DNA of 64,000 nucleotides from assembly GCA_947500415.1 (NCBI GenBank), contig CANMRT010000004.1:1-64000 (forward strand), read 5' to 3'. The notes beneath the pieces are model-generated. The model did not search any database and was not told where the DNA came from. It worked only from the letters and a program-made list of their open reading frames with translations. Below, piece by piece: positions 17,485-26,804 of this stretch. Position 1 is the stretch's first letter, and every line of letters begins with the position of its first letter. Made by a program: the position numbers and the translations under genes. The DNA comes from an uncultured Roseicyclus sp. Its GTDB lineage: Bacteria; Pseudomonadota; Alphaproteobacteria; Rhodobacterales; Rhodobacteraceae.

Positions 17485-17604
17485 ATGCGTTCAAGTGAAC
17501 GCTTTTCGGCAGCCGCCCGGTTTACAAACAAAATGCGTTCATCCGGACGCACTTTCGCGAAAAACCCCGTTCAGTTGGACGCATATGCGTTCAGGTGAAC
17601 GCAT
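17485..17604. repeat. cluster of four related palindromes before lysA
   Basis: Four copies of a motif of the form ATGCGTTCA-NN-TGAACGCAT lie in 120 bp. Copy 1 (17487-17502) has perfect 7-bp arms; copy 2 (17535-17550) has GCGTTCA and CGGACGC; copy 3 (17568-17582) has CGTTCA and TGGACG; copy 4 (17585-17604) has perfect 9-bp arms. Centres are 48, 32 and 20 bp apart. Copy 4 ends 70 bp before the lysA start. They could be operator sites or RNA hairpins. Confidence 0.75.
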
Positions 17605-17674
17605 TTCCGGGGGCCTTTGAACACGGTCAAATCGGTGTTAGGTGCCCGCGAAGACGGTGAAGGAAAGCGCTCGA

Positions 17675-18940
17675 ATGGACCATTTTCTATACAAGGACGG
17701 CATTCTTCACGCCGAAGACGTCCCATTGCCTGAAGTCGCGGCGTCCGTCGGCACACCGTTCTACGTCTATTCCACGGCCACCCTGACTCGCCATTTCGAC
17801 GTCTTTACCGAGGCGCTTTCCGGCATGGATCACTTGATCTGCTATGCCATGAAAAGCAATTCCAATCAGGCAGTTATCGCCCATATGGCCTCGCTTGGCG
17901 CGGGTATGGACGTGGTCTCAGGCGGTGAATATCTGCGCGCCAAAGCGGCTGGCGTTCCGGGCGAAAAGATCGTGTTTTCCGGCGTCGGCAAAACCCATGA
18001 TGAGATGCGCATGGCGCTGGAAGGCGGCATCCGGCAGTTCAACGTTGAGTCGGAACCCGAGATGGAACGCCTCAGCCAAGTCGCTGATAGTATCGGTAAA
18101 ATCGCCCCCATCACCATCCGTGTGAATCCGGATGTCGACGCAAAAACGCACGAAAAAATCAGCACCGGCCGCAAGGAAGACAAGTTCGGCATCCCAATCT
18201 CCCGCGCGCGCGAGGTTTATGCCCATGCCGCCTCCCTGCCCGGCCTGAAGGTTATTGGGATCGACGTCCACATTGGCAGCCAGCTGACAGACCTTGAACC
18301 CTATGAAATCGCTTATAAAAAAGTGGCAGAGCTAACGCACCAACTGCGCGCGGATGGCCACGAAATCACCCGCCTCGACCTTGGCGGCGGGCTTGGCATT
18401 CCCTACGAACGCTCCAACTCCGCGCCACCGCTTCCCATCGAATATGGTGAGGTTGTGCGCCGAACAGTCGGCGATCTGGGCTGCGAAATCGAAATCGAAC
18501 CCGGCCGCCTGATCTCCGGCAACGCGGGCCTTCTCGTCGCCTCTACAATCTACGTAAAGCATGGAGAAGGCAGGGATTTTCTGATCCTCGACGCCGCCAT
18601 GAACGACCTCATACGCCCCGCCATGTATGGCGCCTGGCACGATATCGTGCCCGTCCGCGAACCCGCGCCGGGTGCAGAACAGACGCCTTATGACATCGTC
18701 GGTCCAGTCTGCGAAAGCGGTGACACCTTTGCCAAGCAGCGCAACCTACCGGAAACAAAAGAAAATGATCTGATCGCGTTCCGCTCTGCCGGTGCATACG
18801 GCGCGGTGATGAGCAGCGAATACAACTCTCGCCCTCTCATTCCAGAGGTTCTTGTGAAAGGCGATCAATTCGCCGTCATCCGGGCACGTCCATCGTTTGA
18901 CGACATGATAAACCGGGATACTATTCCCCAATGGGCATAA
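17675..18940 (+). CDS. lysA: diaminopimelate decarboxylase
   Basis: LysA removes CO2 from meso-diaminopimelate to give lysine, using pyridoxal phosphate. The 421-residue fold-type III enzyme has the PLP lysine in CYAMKSNSNQAV, the phosphate-binding glycine loop in DLGGGLGIPY, the EPGR motif (IEIEPGRLISGNAG) and the cysteine from the second subunit in GPVCESGDTF. ATG 17675 follows GAAGGAAAG. TIGR02302 lies 31 bp downstream on the same strand and is probably cotranscribed. The preceding 190 bp hold the palindrome cluster. Confidence 0.96.
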   Translation: MDHFLYKDGILHAEDVPLPEVAASVGTPFYVYSTATLTRHFDVFTEALSGMDHLICYAMKSNSNQAVIAHMASLGAGMDVVSGGEYLRAKAAGVPGEKIVFSGVGKTHDEMRMALEGGIRQFNVESEPEMERLSQVADSIGKIAPITIRVNPDVDAKTHEKISTGRKEDKFGIPISRAREVYAHAASLPGLKVIGIDVHIGSQLTDLEPYEIAYKKVAELTHQLRADGHEITRLDLGGGLGIPYERSNSAPPLPIEYGEVVRRTVGDLGCEIEIEPGRLISGNAGLLVASTIYVKHGEGRDFLILDAAMNDLIRPAMYGAWHDIVPVREPAPGAEQTPYDIVGPVCESGDTFAKQRNLPETKENDLIAFRSAGAYGAVMSSEYNSRPLIPEVLVKGDQFAVIRARPSFDDMINRDTIPQWA

Positions 18941-18971
18941 ACGCCCACCGGGCCCGCCCGGGAAAGGGAAC

Positions 18972-21524
18972 ATGACCGAGCAGAACCCTAAAACCTCAGC
19001 TATTCAGCGCCTGATTTGGCCGCTGCGCCTGACCCGTTTGGGCATGGTGGCAGAGCGTTTGGTGCGCGCCTTCTGGCCGGTCTGGACGGTGTTGTTCGTG
19101 GTCCTCGCCGCCGCTGCATTCGGTGCGGGACGCCTGTTGCCGCCCAATCTACTCTGGCCCGCAATTGGCCTTTTGGCCATTGTAATCATTGGATTTCTGG
19201 GGCGCGGTCTCCAGGTCTATCGACACCCAACCCGCGACGAGGCCCTCGATCGGCTTGACCGAACAATGCCCGGACGCCCGATCACAACGCTGCTCGATAC
19301 ACCCGCTGTTGGTGGCGACGATCCGGCCAGCCGTTCGGTTTGGTCCGCGCACGTCTCACGCATGGCCGACCGCGCCGCATCAGCCCGCGCGCCCGAGCCT
19401 GATCTGACCCTCTCGCGCCGCGATCCATTCGCATTGCGCTACATTGGTGCCACTGCCATCGCCATGGCCCTTCTCTTCGGTGCATTCAGCCGCGTGGGTG
19501 AGGTGGGCGAAGTTCCGCTTGGCGCAGGCCCCGCCACCGCATCCTCCGGCCCCTCGTGGGAAGGCTGGGTCGAACCGCCACTCTACACGGGCCTGCCCTC
19601 TCTCTATCTCAATGAAATCACAGCGGAATCTTTCGAGGCGCCCCTTGGGTCGGAGATTACCCTGCGCGCCTACGGAGCGCCCGGGGAGATCACGCTGCGC
19701 ACCGACATTGGCCCGGTCCCTGAGGTTGATCCCAACGCCTACGCCCAAACCGTCGTAATGGAACAGGGCGGCACGCTCGCCGTTGATGGCCCTGGTGGCC
19801 GCGAATGGCACGTCTCCGTCCGGCCCGACCAGCCGCCCACCGTTGCCCTTGAGGGCGAGGTCGAAGGCGAGCCCCCCGGCGCGATGCAATTCAGCTTTTC
19901 AGCGACTGACGATTACGGCGTCCGCTCCGGAACCGCCACGATCCGCTTGAACCTTGAAGCCGTTGATCGCCGCTTTGGCCTGATCGTTGACCCCGAGCCG
20001 CGTGAGCCCGTCGTTCTTGACCTCCCCATGCCCTTCCGCGGCAACCGTGATGAATTCACTGAAGTTGTGTTGGAAGATCTGAGCCAGCATCCCTTCGCAA
20101 ATTTGCCCGTCTCGCTGACTCTCACGGTCACGGATGACGCAGGCCAGATCGCGACAGTTCGCTACGATGTGGACCGCCTGCCAGGCCAGCGTTTCTTCGA
20201 CCCGATGGCCAATGCACTGATCGAAATGCGCCGCGATATTCTTTGGAATCGCGACAACGCTGCCCGCTCTGCAAGGCTGCTTCGGGCCATGACACACCTG
20301 CCGGAACCGGGCTTGCCGGAAGGTGTCTACCTCTCCCTCCGCTCTGCCATCCAGCGCCTCGAAAGCGCCATCGACCTGGTCTCGCTGGAGGTGCAGGAAG
20401 ATGTTGCCGCGATCCTTTGGGAAGCCGCGCTTGAGTTGGAATTCGGTGAGCTGGACAGCGCGCTGGAACGTCTACGCCGCGCGCAGGAGCGGCTGGCAGA
20501 AGCCATGCGCCAAGGGGCCAGCGAAGAAGAAATCGCCGAGCTCATGCAGGAAATGCGTGAGGCGATGAACGAATACATGCAGGAACTGGCCGACAATACC
20601 GAATTTGGCGACGACACCGACCAACCTGATCAGGGCGAGGGCGAAGGCCAGGAAATGTCGATGGCCGACCTCGACGCGATGCTCGAGCGTATTCAGGAGT
20701 TGATGGAAGAAGGCCGCATGGCCGAAGCAATGGAAATGCTCCAGCAGCTTCAGGAAATGCTGGAGAATATGGAGATCACCCAAGGCGGAGAAGGCGGGGA
20801 CGGGCCGCAAACGCCCGGCCAGCAAGCGATGGAGGGCTTGCAAGATACTCTGCGCGGCCAGCAAGACCTGAGCGACGACAGCTTTCAGGACCTGCAGGAT
20901 CAGTTCAATCCCAACCGCCCCGGTCAACCCGGCGAACAGCAAGGTCAGGCCCCGCAAGGCAACCAACCCGGACAGGAGGGCGAAAACCCCGGTCAGGGAC
21001 AGGGCGGCGACAATGAGGAAGGCAGCAGCGGCTCCCTAGCAGAGCGGCAAGAAGAATTGCGCCGCCAGCTTGAGGAACAGGCGCGTCGGCTCCCTGGCAC
21101 AGGCACGGAAGCCGGTGACGAGGCGCTGGATCAACTGGACGGCGCGGGCCGCGCAATGGAGGAGGCCGCCGAAGCACTGGAACGCGGCGACATTGCCGAA
21201 GCGCTCGACCTGCAATCGGAAGCGATGGAAGCCATCCGCGAAGGCATGACGCAACTGGGTGAAGCGCTGGCGCAGGAACAGGGCGCGGAACCCGGCCAAG
21301 GTCAGGCCGAAGGCAACATGGCCGAAAGCCGCCCGTTGCAGGATCCGCTTGGTCGTCAGGCCGGAAACAACGGGGCCTTTGGGTCGGACGAGGGCCTGGA
21401 AGGCAGCGAAGAGGCGCGCCGCCGCGCCCGCGAATTGCTGGACCTTTTAAGGGATCGCGCCGCTGAACAGGGCCGCCCGGATCTGGAGTTGGACTACCTG
21501 CGCCGTCTGCTGGATCAGTTTTAG
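18972..21524 (+). CDS. TIGR02302/DUF4175 low-complexity membrane protein
   Basis: An 850-residue alphaproteobacterial protein of unknown role. Two membrane segments lie near the N-terminus (about residues 33-75) and a third near 160, followed by a beta-rich region to about 420. The second half is low complexity: rich in Gln, Glu, Met and Gly, with repeated EEGRMAEAMEMLQQLQEML-like helices and PGQ/GQG stretches, ending in a charged helix (ELLDLLRDRAAEQGRPDLEL). It follows lysA closely. The repetitive part suggests an extended coiled or disordered periplasmic region. Confidence 0.88.
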   Translation: MTEQNPKTSAIQRLIWPLRLTRLGMVAERLVRAFWPVWTVLFVVLAAAAFGAGRLLPPNLLWPAIGLLAIVIIGFLGRGLQVYRHPTRDEALDRLDRTMPGRPITTLLDTPAVGGDDPASRSVWSAHVSRMADRAASARAPEPDLTLSRRDPFALRYIGATAIAMALLFGAFSRVGEVGEVPLGAGPATASSGPSWEGWVEPPLYTGLPSLYLNEITAESFEAPLGSEITLRAYGAPGEITLRTDIGPVPEVDPNAYAQTVVMEQGGTLAVDGPGGREWHVSVRPDQPPTVALEGEVEGEPPGAMQFSFSATDDYGVRSGTATIRLNLEAVDRRFGLIVDPEPREPVVLDLPMPFRGNRDEFTEVVLEDLSQHPFANLPVSLTLTVTDDAGQIATVRYDVDRLPGQRFFDPMANALIEMRRDILWNRDNAARSARLLRAMTHLPEPGLPEGVYLSLRSAIQRLESAIDLVSLEVQEDVAAILWEAALELEFGELDSALERLRRAQERLAEAMRQGASEEEIAELMQEMREAMNEYMQELADNTEFGDDTDQPDQGEGEGQEMSMADLDAMLERIQELMEEGRMAEAMEMLQQLQEMLENMEITQGGEGGDGPQTPGQQAMEGLQDTLRGQQDLSDDSFQDLQDQFNPNRPGQPGEQQGQAPQGNQPGQEGENPGQGQGGDNEEGSSGSLAERQEELRRQLEEQARRLPGTGTEAGDEALDQLDGAGRAMEEAAEALERGDIAEALDLQSEAMEAIREGMTQLGEALAQEQGAEPGQGQAEGNMAESRPLQDPLGRQAGNNGAFGSDEGLEGSEEARRRARELLDLLRDRAAEQGRPDLELDYLRRLLDQF

Positions 21525-21530
21525 ACCGAC

Positions 21531-22391
21531 CTAGCCGTCAGAACCAGTTGTGCCGCCGGCGACCGACCGCGCCAGATCGTCCAGCCAGAACCGCGCTGCA
21601 TTCACAGTGTCCACATAGCTTTCCAGCGCCGAGGCTGCCTGCGGCACCGCCGCTGCAATCTCGTCCGCGTAGATGTAGACGCCAACCCCAATCGCGGCGA
21701 GCAACAGGATCAGGAAAAAGCCACGCCGGACCTGTCCCCTGCGGCGTGCGCTTTCGACGATGGTATCAACGTCGCTGGCGTCATCCTCGGTTTCGCTGCG
21801 GTCACCCGTGGCGCGGAGGGTTGAGTTTATCTCTTCGATATCGGGCAGCAATTCACCGCGAGAGGCGGCTGCAGCGGCAACACCGCTCGCGGCCAGATCG
21901 TCGGCCTCAAAGGCGTCCTCGGCGTTCTCGAATTCCGCAAGCCTGCGGGTCCGGGCGCTGTCTTCGTCGCTTTCGAGCGGCATTTCCGATTGCGTCTCAA
22001 CCGGGTCGGGCGTGGCATCTCCGCGACGCAATCGCGCTTCGCGTTCAGCCTCTTCACGCAGAATATCCGCCACACCGGCATCAATCTGGCGCCGTGCGGG
22101 GCGGTCGAGCGTGGTCTCTATGGCATCTTCACCCGGAGCGCCGCTTGGACCATCCACATCAATTTCTTCCAGTTGCGGTTCAGGCTCCGCCTCCAGTGCT
22201 GGCGGGGGAGCCTCCGCCTCCGGCTCTACAACCGGCGCTGGCGTTTCAGGCACCTCAGGCTCGGCCACCCGGGGCGCGGGCTGGAACCACGTTGTGGAAC
22301 AGTTCGAACACTGCACATCCCGGCCAGCGGCTGGGATCATGCTTTCGTCGACCTCGTATCTGGCACTGCAATTCGGGCACGTCAGCCGCAT
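21531..22391 (-). CDS. zinc-ribbon (MJ0042) single-pass membrane protein
   Basis: The N-terminus MRLTCPNCSARYEVDE and VQCSNCSTTW forms a four-cysteine zinc ribbon of the MJ0042 type. A long acidic, Pro/Glu/Ala-rich linker follows (about 40-210) and then one membrane helix (GFFLILLLAAIGVGVYIYAD, about 229-248) and a short periplasmic tail. It is 286 residues long. It converges with the TIGR02302 gene 6 bp away and is divergent from ftsE by 245 bp, a location frequent in Rhodobacterales, so it may act in the envelope with FtsEX. Its client is unknown. Confidence 0.82.
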   Translation of the reverse strand: MRLTCPNCSARYEVDESMIPAAGRDVQCSNCSTTWFQPAPRVAEPEVPETPAPVVEPEAEAPPPALEAEPEPQLEEIDVDGPSGAPGEDAIETTLDRPARRQIDAGVADILREEAEREARLRRGDATPDPVETQSEMPLESDEDSARTRRLAEFENAEDAFEADDLAASGVAAAAASRGELLPDIEEINSTLRATGDRSETEDDASDVDTIVESARRRGQVRRGFFLILLLAAIGVGVYIYADEIAAAVPQAASALESYVDTVNAARFWLDDLARSVAGGTTGSDG

Positions 22392-22636
22392 GGTTTACTG
22401 CTCTCGTGGACTGGGCCAAACATCGGCCGCGACGGCACCAAACTCCCGGGCCGACTGCTATTGTTCGGTGAAGATTAACAATCCCGCCTTCGGTTTCCAA
22501 TCCCTGTTGAATTCCAGACGTTTGGCCGTTGCATCTGCGTGTCATATCAGGCCACAGGCGCACAGGCCCGATTGCAAGTGCCCCGCCAAGGGTGCAAGAC
22601 AGGGGCAAGAAAATAGGCGCGGGGGCGCGAGGCCAA

Positions 22637-23314
22637 ATGATCGAGATGCAGGATGCCGCTTATGGCTACGGGGCAGAACCGCTTCTGTCCGACCTGTCGC
22701 TACATTTGCCGCCCGGATCGTTCCACTTTTTGACCGGCCCGTCGGGCGCGGGCAAGACGACATTCCTCAAGCTTTGCTACGCGGAATTGCTGCCGACAGG
22801 TGGTAACATCTCGCTTTTTGGACACACCGCTGGTGGCCTTAGCCGCGACGGGATCGCTGATATTCGCCAACGGATCGGCGTGGTGCATCAGGATTGTAAG
22901 TTCCTGGACCATCTTTCCGTGTCCGAGAATATTGCGCTGCCACTTTCGGTGACCGGCAAAGGCGGGATGGCCCAGGATTCAAATCTCAACGAACTGGTGG
23001 GCTGGGTTGGCCTCACCGCGCGGGCCGAGGCACTGCCGCCTGAACTGTCGGGCGGTGAACGCCAACGCGCAGCGCTCGCCCGCGCGATTATCATGGACCC
23101 GGACCTGATCCTTGCCGATGAACCCACGGGCAACGTCGATTGGGATATGTCGCTGCGCCTGCTGAACCTGCTGGTGGAGCTGAACAAACTTGGAAAGACC
23201 GTGGTGATCGCAACGCACGACCTTGCGTTGATCCGGGCCGCAAAGCAGCGCGTGCAAGCGAGGGTGCTTCGCATTCAAGGCGGACAGATTACGGCAGCGG
23301 GGGCTGATCTATGA
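22637..23314 (+). CDS. ftsE: cell-division ATP-binding protein FtsE
   Basis: FtsE is the ATPase of the FtsEX complex, which controls peptidoglycan hydrolases at the septum. The 225-residue ABC protein has Walker A GPSGAGKTT, the Q-loop in VVHQDCKFL, signature LSGGERQRAALARA and Walker B LILADEPTG. ATG 22637 gives the family length; a 36-residue upstream extension is open but not ABC-like. Its stop overlaps ftsX by ATGA. The divergent gene is the zinc-ribbon protein. Confidence 0.95.
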   Translation: MIEMQDAAYGYGAEPLLSDLSLHLPPGSFHFLTGPSGAGKTTFLKLCYAELLPTGGNISLFGHTAGGLSRDGIADIRQRIGVVHQDCKFLDHLSVSENIALPLSVTGKGGMAQDSNLNELVGWVGLTARAEALPPELSGGERQRAALARAIIMDPDLILADEPTGNVDWDMSLRLLNLLVELNKLGKTVVIATHDLALIRAAKQRVQARVLRIQGGQITAAGADL

Positions 23315-24213
23315 GCTTGCGCGGCGAACTTTTGGCCTTTGTTCGCGGTGACCGAGGCGCTGACCGTGTCGTGCCACGCAGTGGCCAATCGGCACGGCTG
23401 ACCTTTGCGACGGCGGCTGCCATGGCATTTCTTGCGGTCTTTGCGATGGCTCTTTCGATGGCCTCGGGCCGTCTTGCTGACCGCTGGTCCAGCGCGCTGG
23501 CCCAATCCTCCACAATCCGAATTTCAGCTCCGCCCGCTGAGATAGAAGCACAGACCTGGGCCGTTCTGGCCGTCTTGGAGCAAACACCCGGTATCGAAAG
23601 CGCGCGTGCGCTAAGTGACGAAGAACAACAGGCGCTTCTCGCGCCGTGGTTCGGACCGGACCTTCCACTGGATGACCTGCCGGTTCCGCAGCTGGTGGAG
23701 ATCACCGAAACCGCCGATGGCTATGATGCTGACGGTTTGCGCCAACGCCTGGCCGCCGAAGCACCCGGCGCGGTTCTGGATGACCACGACCGCTGGCGTC
23801 GTCCGTTGGCTGAGGCTGCCGGACGGCTCCGCATTCTGGGCTGGCTTGCGATGGTGCTGATCCTTGCAGCGACCGCCGGTATGGTCACGCTGGCCGCGCA
23901 ATCGGCGCTCAGCGCGAATGAGCAGGTGATCCGCGTGCTCCGACTTGTCGGTGCGCGCGACAGCTACATCGCCCGCGCATTCGTGCGCCGTTTCACAATC
24001 CGCGCGCTGACGGGTGCGGCGCTTGGCATGGTGGTTGGCCTTCTCGCTGTGGCGATCTTGCCGTCCGCGCGTGACACTGCGGCCATCCTGACAGGCCTCA
24101 GCTTCTCCGGTGCAAGCTGGTTCTGGCCACTCATCATTCCACCGCTTGCCGCCGCTACAGCCTTCACCGCCACACGCATCGCGGCTTTCCGCACGTTGCG
24201 GGGTCTGCAATGA
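23311..24213 (+). CDS. ftsX: cell-division membrane protein FtsX
   Basis: FtsX is the membrane partner of FtsE. The 300-residue protein has the family layout: an N-terminal helix (about 33-53), a periplasmic loop to about 170, and three C-terminal helices (MVLILAATAGMVTLAAQSAL, then ALTGAALGMVVGLLAVAIL, then FWPLIIPPLAAATAFT). The conserved IRVLRLVGARDSYIARAFV coupling segment lies between them. The start overlaps ftsE and the stop overlaps plsC, both by ATGA, showing one transcript. Confidence 0.93.
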   Translation: MSLRGELLAFVRGDRGADRVVPRSGQSARLTFATAAAMAFLAVFAMALSMASGRLADRWSSALAQSSTIRISAPPAEIEAQTWAVLAVLEQTPGIESARALSDEEQQALLAPWFGPDLPLDDLPVPQLVEITETADGYDADGLRQRLAAEAPGAVLDDHDRWRRPLAEAAGRLRILGWLAMVLILAATAGMVTLAAQSALSANEQVIRVLRLVGARDSYIARAFVRRFTIRALTGAALGMVVGLLAVAILPSARDTAAILTGLSFSGASWFWPLIIPPLAAATAFTATRIAAFRTLRGLQ

Positions 24214-24935
24214 TACAGTGGCTCCGCTCTCTCCTGTTCATCGTCCAGATGTATGTGGCCATGCTGGTCCTCTCGATCGCATTCTTCCCGTACGCCCTTT
24301 TCAACGCGGCGGGGGCACACGCGGCCTGCCACACCTACTGCCGGTGGGTGTTCTGGACGTTACGCTGGATGGTGGGCCTGAAGACCGAAGTGCGCGGCAC
24401 GCCGCCCACGGACGAGGTCATGATCGCGGCCAAGCACCAAAGCTTCCTCGACATCATGATGATCTACAACGCCGTGCCACGCGGCAAATTCATCATGAAA
24501 AAGCAGCTCATGTTCTCGCCCCTGCTTGGCCAATACGCCATGCGCATCGGGTGCGTGCCGGTCAATCGCGGCAAGCGGGGTGCTGCGATCAAGAAAATGT
24601 TGCACGATGTGAAAAGCGGTAAGCAGCAGGGCGGGCAGTTGATCATTTACCCCCAAGGCACCCGCGTCGCGCCTGGCGTTTCGGTTCCTTACAAGGCGGG
24701 CACCGGCGCGCTTTATGAACAGCTCGGCCAGCCTTGCGTGCCTGTGGCGGCGAACGTCGGCGTCTTCTGGCCGCGTCATGGCATTTTGCGCAAGCCTGGT
24801 GTTGCAGTGGTGGAGTTTCTGCCGCGTATCCAGCCGGGGCTCTCGACCGCCGATTTCATGGCGCGACTTGAGGCGGATGTTGAAACGGCCAGCGATGCTC
24901 TACTGGACGAGGCTGGTTTCAAAAGGACTCCGTGA
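24210..24935 (+). CDS. plsC: 1-acyl-glycerol-3-phosphate acyltransferase
   Basis: PlsC acylates lysophosphatidic acid to phosphatidic acid in phospholipid synthesis. The 241-residue protein has an N-terminal membrane helix (LLFIVQMYVAMLVLSIAFF), the catalytic HX4D motif in KHQSFLDIMM, and a third motif YPQGTRVAPG where the usual EGT reads QGT. FIMKKQLMF is the second conserved block. It is translationally coupled to ftsX and followed at once by the PPOX gene. The E-to-Q change in motif III occurs in many homologues and need not abolish activity. Confidence 0.9.
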   Translation: MIQWLRSLLFIVQMYVAMLVLSIAFFPYALFNAAGAHAACHTYCRWVFWTLRWMVGLKTEVRGTPPTDEVMIAAKHQSFLDIMMIYNAVPRGKFIMKKQLMFSPLLGQYAMRIGCVPVNRGKRGAAIKKMLHDVKSGKQQGGQLIIYPQGTRVAPGVSVPYKAGTGALYEQLGQPCVPVAANVGVFWPRHGILRKPGVAVVEFLPRIQPGLSTADFMARLEADVETASDALLDEAGFKRTP

Positions 24936-25534
24936 TGCGCACGATCAACGATGTGGCTCAACTCGACACGCTCTATGGCGAGCCAGTGAAAGCCTCCATC
25001 ACCAAAGTCACCCCGGTTCTCACTCCTCTCTATCGCAAATGGATCGATGCCGCGCGTTTTGTCATTTTGTCGACAGTTGGCCCGGAAGGCACCGATGCCA
25101 GTCCGCGTGGTGATGACGGCCCCGTAGTCCGTCTGGTGGATGAGCGCACGATCTGGCTACCCGATTGGCGGGGTAATAACCGTATCGATAACCTGCGTAA
25201 CATCGTGCGCGATCCGCGCGTTTCGCTGATGTTCATGGTGCCGGGTTGCAACAATGTCGTGCGGGTAAACGGGACGGCGGTTTTGACCGACGATCCCGAA
25301 GTCACGACAACTTTCGAACAGCGCGGAAAGAACCCAAAGACGGTGATCGTGATCCAGACCCAAGAAGTCTATTTCCAGTGTGCCAAGGCGCTGATGCGGT
25401 CGGGTCTTTGGTCGCGGGACGATTCAGAAGGCCTACCAACACCAGGCGATTTCGTTAAAGCAGTTGATCCAGACTTCAATGGCGCGGCCTACGACAGTGG
25501 CTATGCCGAATACGCGAAAGGCCGCATGTGGTGA
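24935..25534 (+). CDS. PPOX-class FMN-dependent flavoprotein
   Basis: The 199-residue protein has the pyridoxamine-phosphate-oxidase split-barrel pattern: FVILSTVGPEGTDASPRGD, then WLPDWRGNNRIDNLRNIV and FMVPGCNNVVRVNGTAVL. It resembles the MSMEG_1061-type FMN flavoproteins of unknown substrate. ATG 24935 overlaps the plsC stop by one base and has AAAAGGAC upstream. It ends inside the start of the next small membrane gene. Substrate is not predictable from sequence. Confidence 0.82.
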   Translation: MRTINDVAQLDTLYGEPVKASITKVTPVLTPLYRKWIDAARFVILSTVGPEGTDASPRGDDGPVVRLVDERTIWLPDWRGNNRIDNLRNIVRDPRVSLMFMVPGCNNVVRVNGTAVLTDDPEVTTTFEQRGKNPKTVIVIQTQEVYFQCAKALMRSGLWSRDDSEGLPTPGDFVKAVDPDFNGAAYDSGYAEYAKGRMW

Positions 25535-25746
25535 GGGCGCTTGGTTACATCCTCTTCATCCTGGCGGTGCTTTTGGGCGTCGTGGCAGGGTTTGTGATGT
25601 ATGCTGCCTTCTCAGACTGGCGCTCACGCGGGTGTCCTGGGGCAGAGCAATGCTCGGATGCCACCAGCGTCATGGTGCTAACAGGTTGCGCGCTGATCGC
25701 GTCGCTGGTGATGGCATTCGCAGGAATGGTCTTCGTGCGGCGCTAG
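25528..25746 (+). CDS. small two-helix membrane protein
   Basis: A 72-residue protein with a GTG start (25528 or 25531) overlapping the end of the PPOX gene. It has two membrane helices, YILFILAVLLGVVAGFVMYA and VLTGCALIASLVMAFAGMVF, joined by a short loop with two cysteines (GCPGAEQC) that could pair in the periplasm. It ends the ftsEX-plsC transcript, 3 bp before the convergent accA stop. Family unknown. Confidence 0.6.
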   Translation: MVRALGYILFILAVLLGVVAGFVMYAAFSDWRSRGCPGAEQCSDATSVMVLTGCALIASLVMAFAGMVFVRR

Positions 25747-25749
25747 GCC

Positions 25750-26709
25750 CTACGCCGCCAGGCCCTTTGATCCGAGGTCGAGGAATTTGCGGCGGCGGTT
25801 TGCCACAACGTCTTCCCGGGCAGGCGTTCCGATATCGGCCAATAGAGCAGAGATTGCCTTGCCCACAGCCGCAATCGTAGCCGGTTTGTCACGCTGCGCT
25901 CCACCGAGCGGCTCCCCGATGATATGGTCACAGACACCAAGTTTATTGAGGTCCTGGGCCGTCAATCGCAGCGCTTCCGCCGCTTCGCGCATTTTCTCGG
26001 AGTCCTTCCAAAGGATCGAAGCGCAGCCTTCCGGGCTGATGACCGAATAGATCGAGTGCTCCAACATGGCGAGCTTGTCAGCCGTTGCAAAGGCCACAGC
26101 CCCGCCAGATCCGCCTTCGCCAATGATGATCGAGATCAACGGCACGCCGATTTGCAGGCACTTTTCGGTAGACCGCGCGATTGCTTCCGATTGGCCACGC
26201 TCCTCAGCGCCCTTTCCGGGATAGGCACCGGGGGTGTCAACAAGCGAAATCACAGGCAGGTTGAACCGGTCCGCAAGGTCCATCAAACGCACGGCTTTGC
26301 GATACCCTTCCGGCCGCGCCATGCCAAAATTTCGTTCGATCCGGGTTTTGGTGTCGTGGCCCTTTTCGTGGCCAATCACGACAACTGGCTTGTCCTCGAA
26401 CCGGGCGAGGCCACCCATTACCGCGTGGTCGTCAGCAAAGTTTCGATCACCAGCGAGAGGGGTGTATTCGCTGAACAGCGCTTCGATGTAATCCCGACAA
26501 TGGGGCCGGTCGGGGTGGCGCGCGATCTGGCATTTCCGCCATGGCGTGAGCGTTGTGTAAAGCTCCCGCAGCATGTCCGCGGCTTTCTTGTCCAGAGCGG
26601 CGGCCTGGTCTTCGACATCCATACCTTCTTCACGGCGCGCCATCGCGCGCAGCTCTTCAGCCTTGCCTTCGATTTCGGCAAGTGGCTTTTCGAAGTCGAG
26701 ATAGTTCAT
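25750..26709 (-). CDS. accA: acetyl-CoA carboxylase carboxyltransferase subunit alpha
   Basis: AccA with AccD transfers CO2 from biotin to acetyl-CoA, giving malonyl-CoA for fatty acid synthesis. The 319-residue protein begins [20 protein letters not shown] and has the core [20 protein letters not shown] and [20 protein letters not shown] that form the oxyanion-hole region, followed by [15 protein letters not shown]. Length is normal. It stands alone, with the 5TMR-LYT gene ending 95 bp upstream in the same direction. accD is not in the window. Confidence 0.96.
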   Translation of the reverse strand: MNYLDFEKPLAEIEGKAEELRAMARREEGMDVEDQAAALDKKAADMLRELYTTLTPWRKCQIARHPDRPHCRDYIEALFSEYTPLAGDRNFADDHAVMGGLARFEDKPVVVIGHEKGHDTKTRIERNFGMARPEGYRKAVRLMDLADRFNLPVISLVDTPGAYPGKGAEERGQSEAIARSTEKCLQIGVPLISIIIGEGGSGGAVAFATADKLAMLEHSIYSVISPEGCASILWKDSEKMREAAEALRLTAQDLNKLGVCDHIIGEPLGGAQRDKPATIAAVGKAISALLADIGTPAREDVVANRRRKFLDLGSKGLAA

Positions 26710-26804
26710 CGCGGCACTCTCTGCTCATGGCCCAACGTTTCCGTATATGGCCGGGGCGCAGGCCGGATGCAACTCAGCGCTGCGATCCTGCCTGATGGCA
26801 GAGG

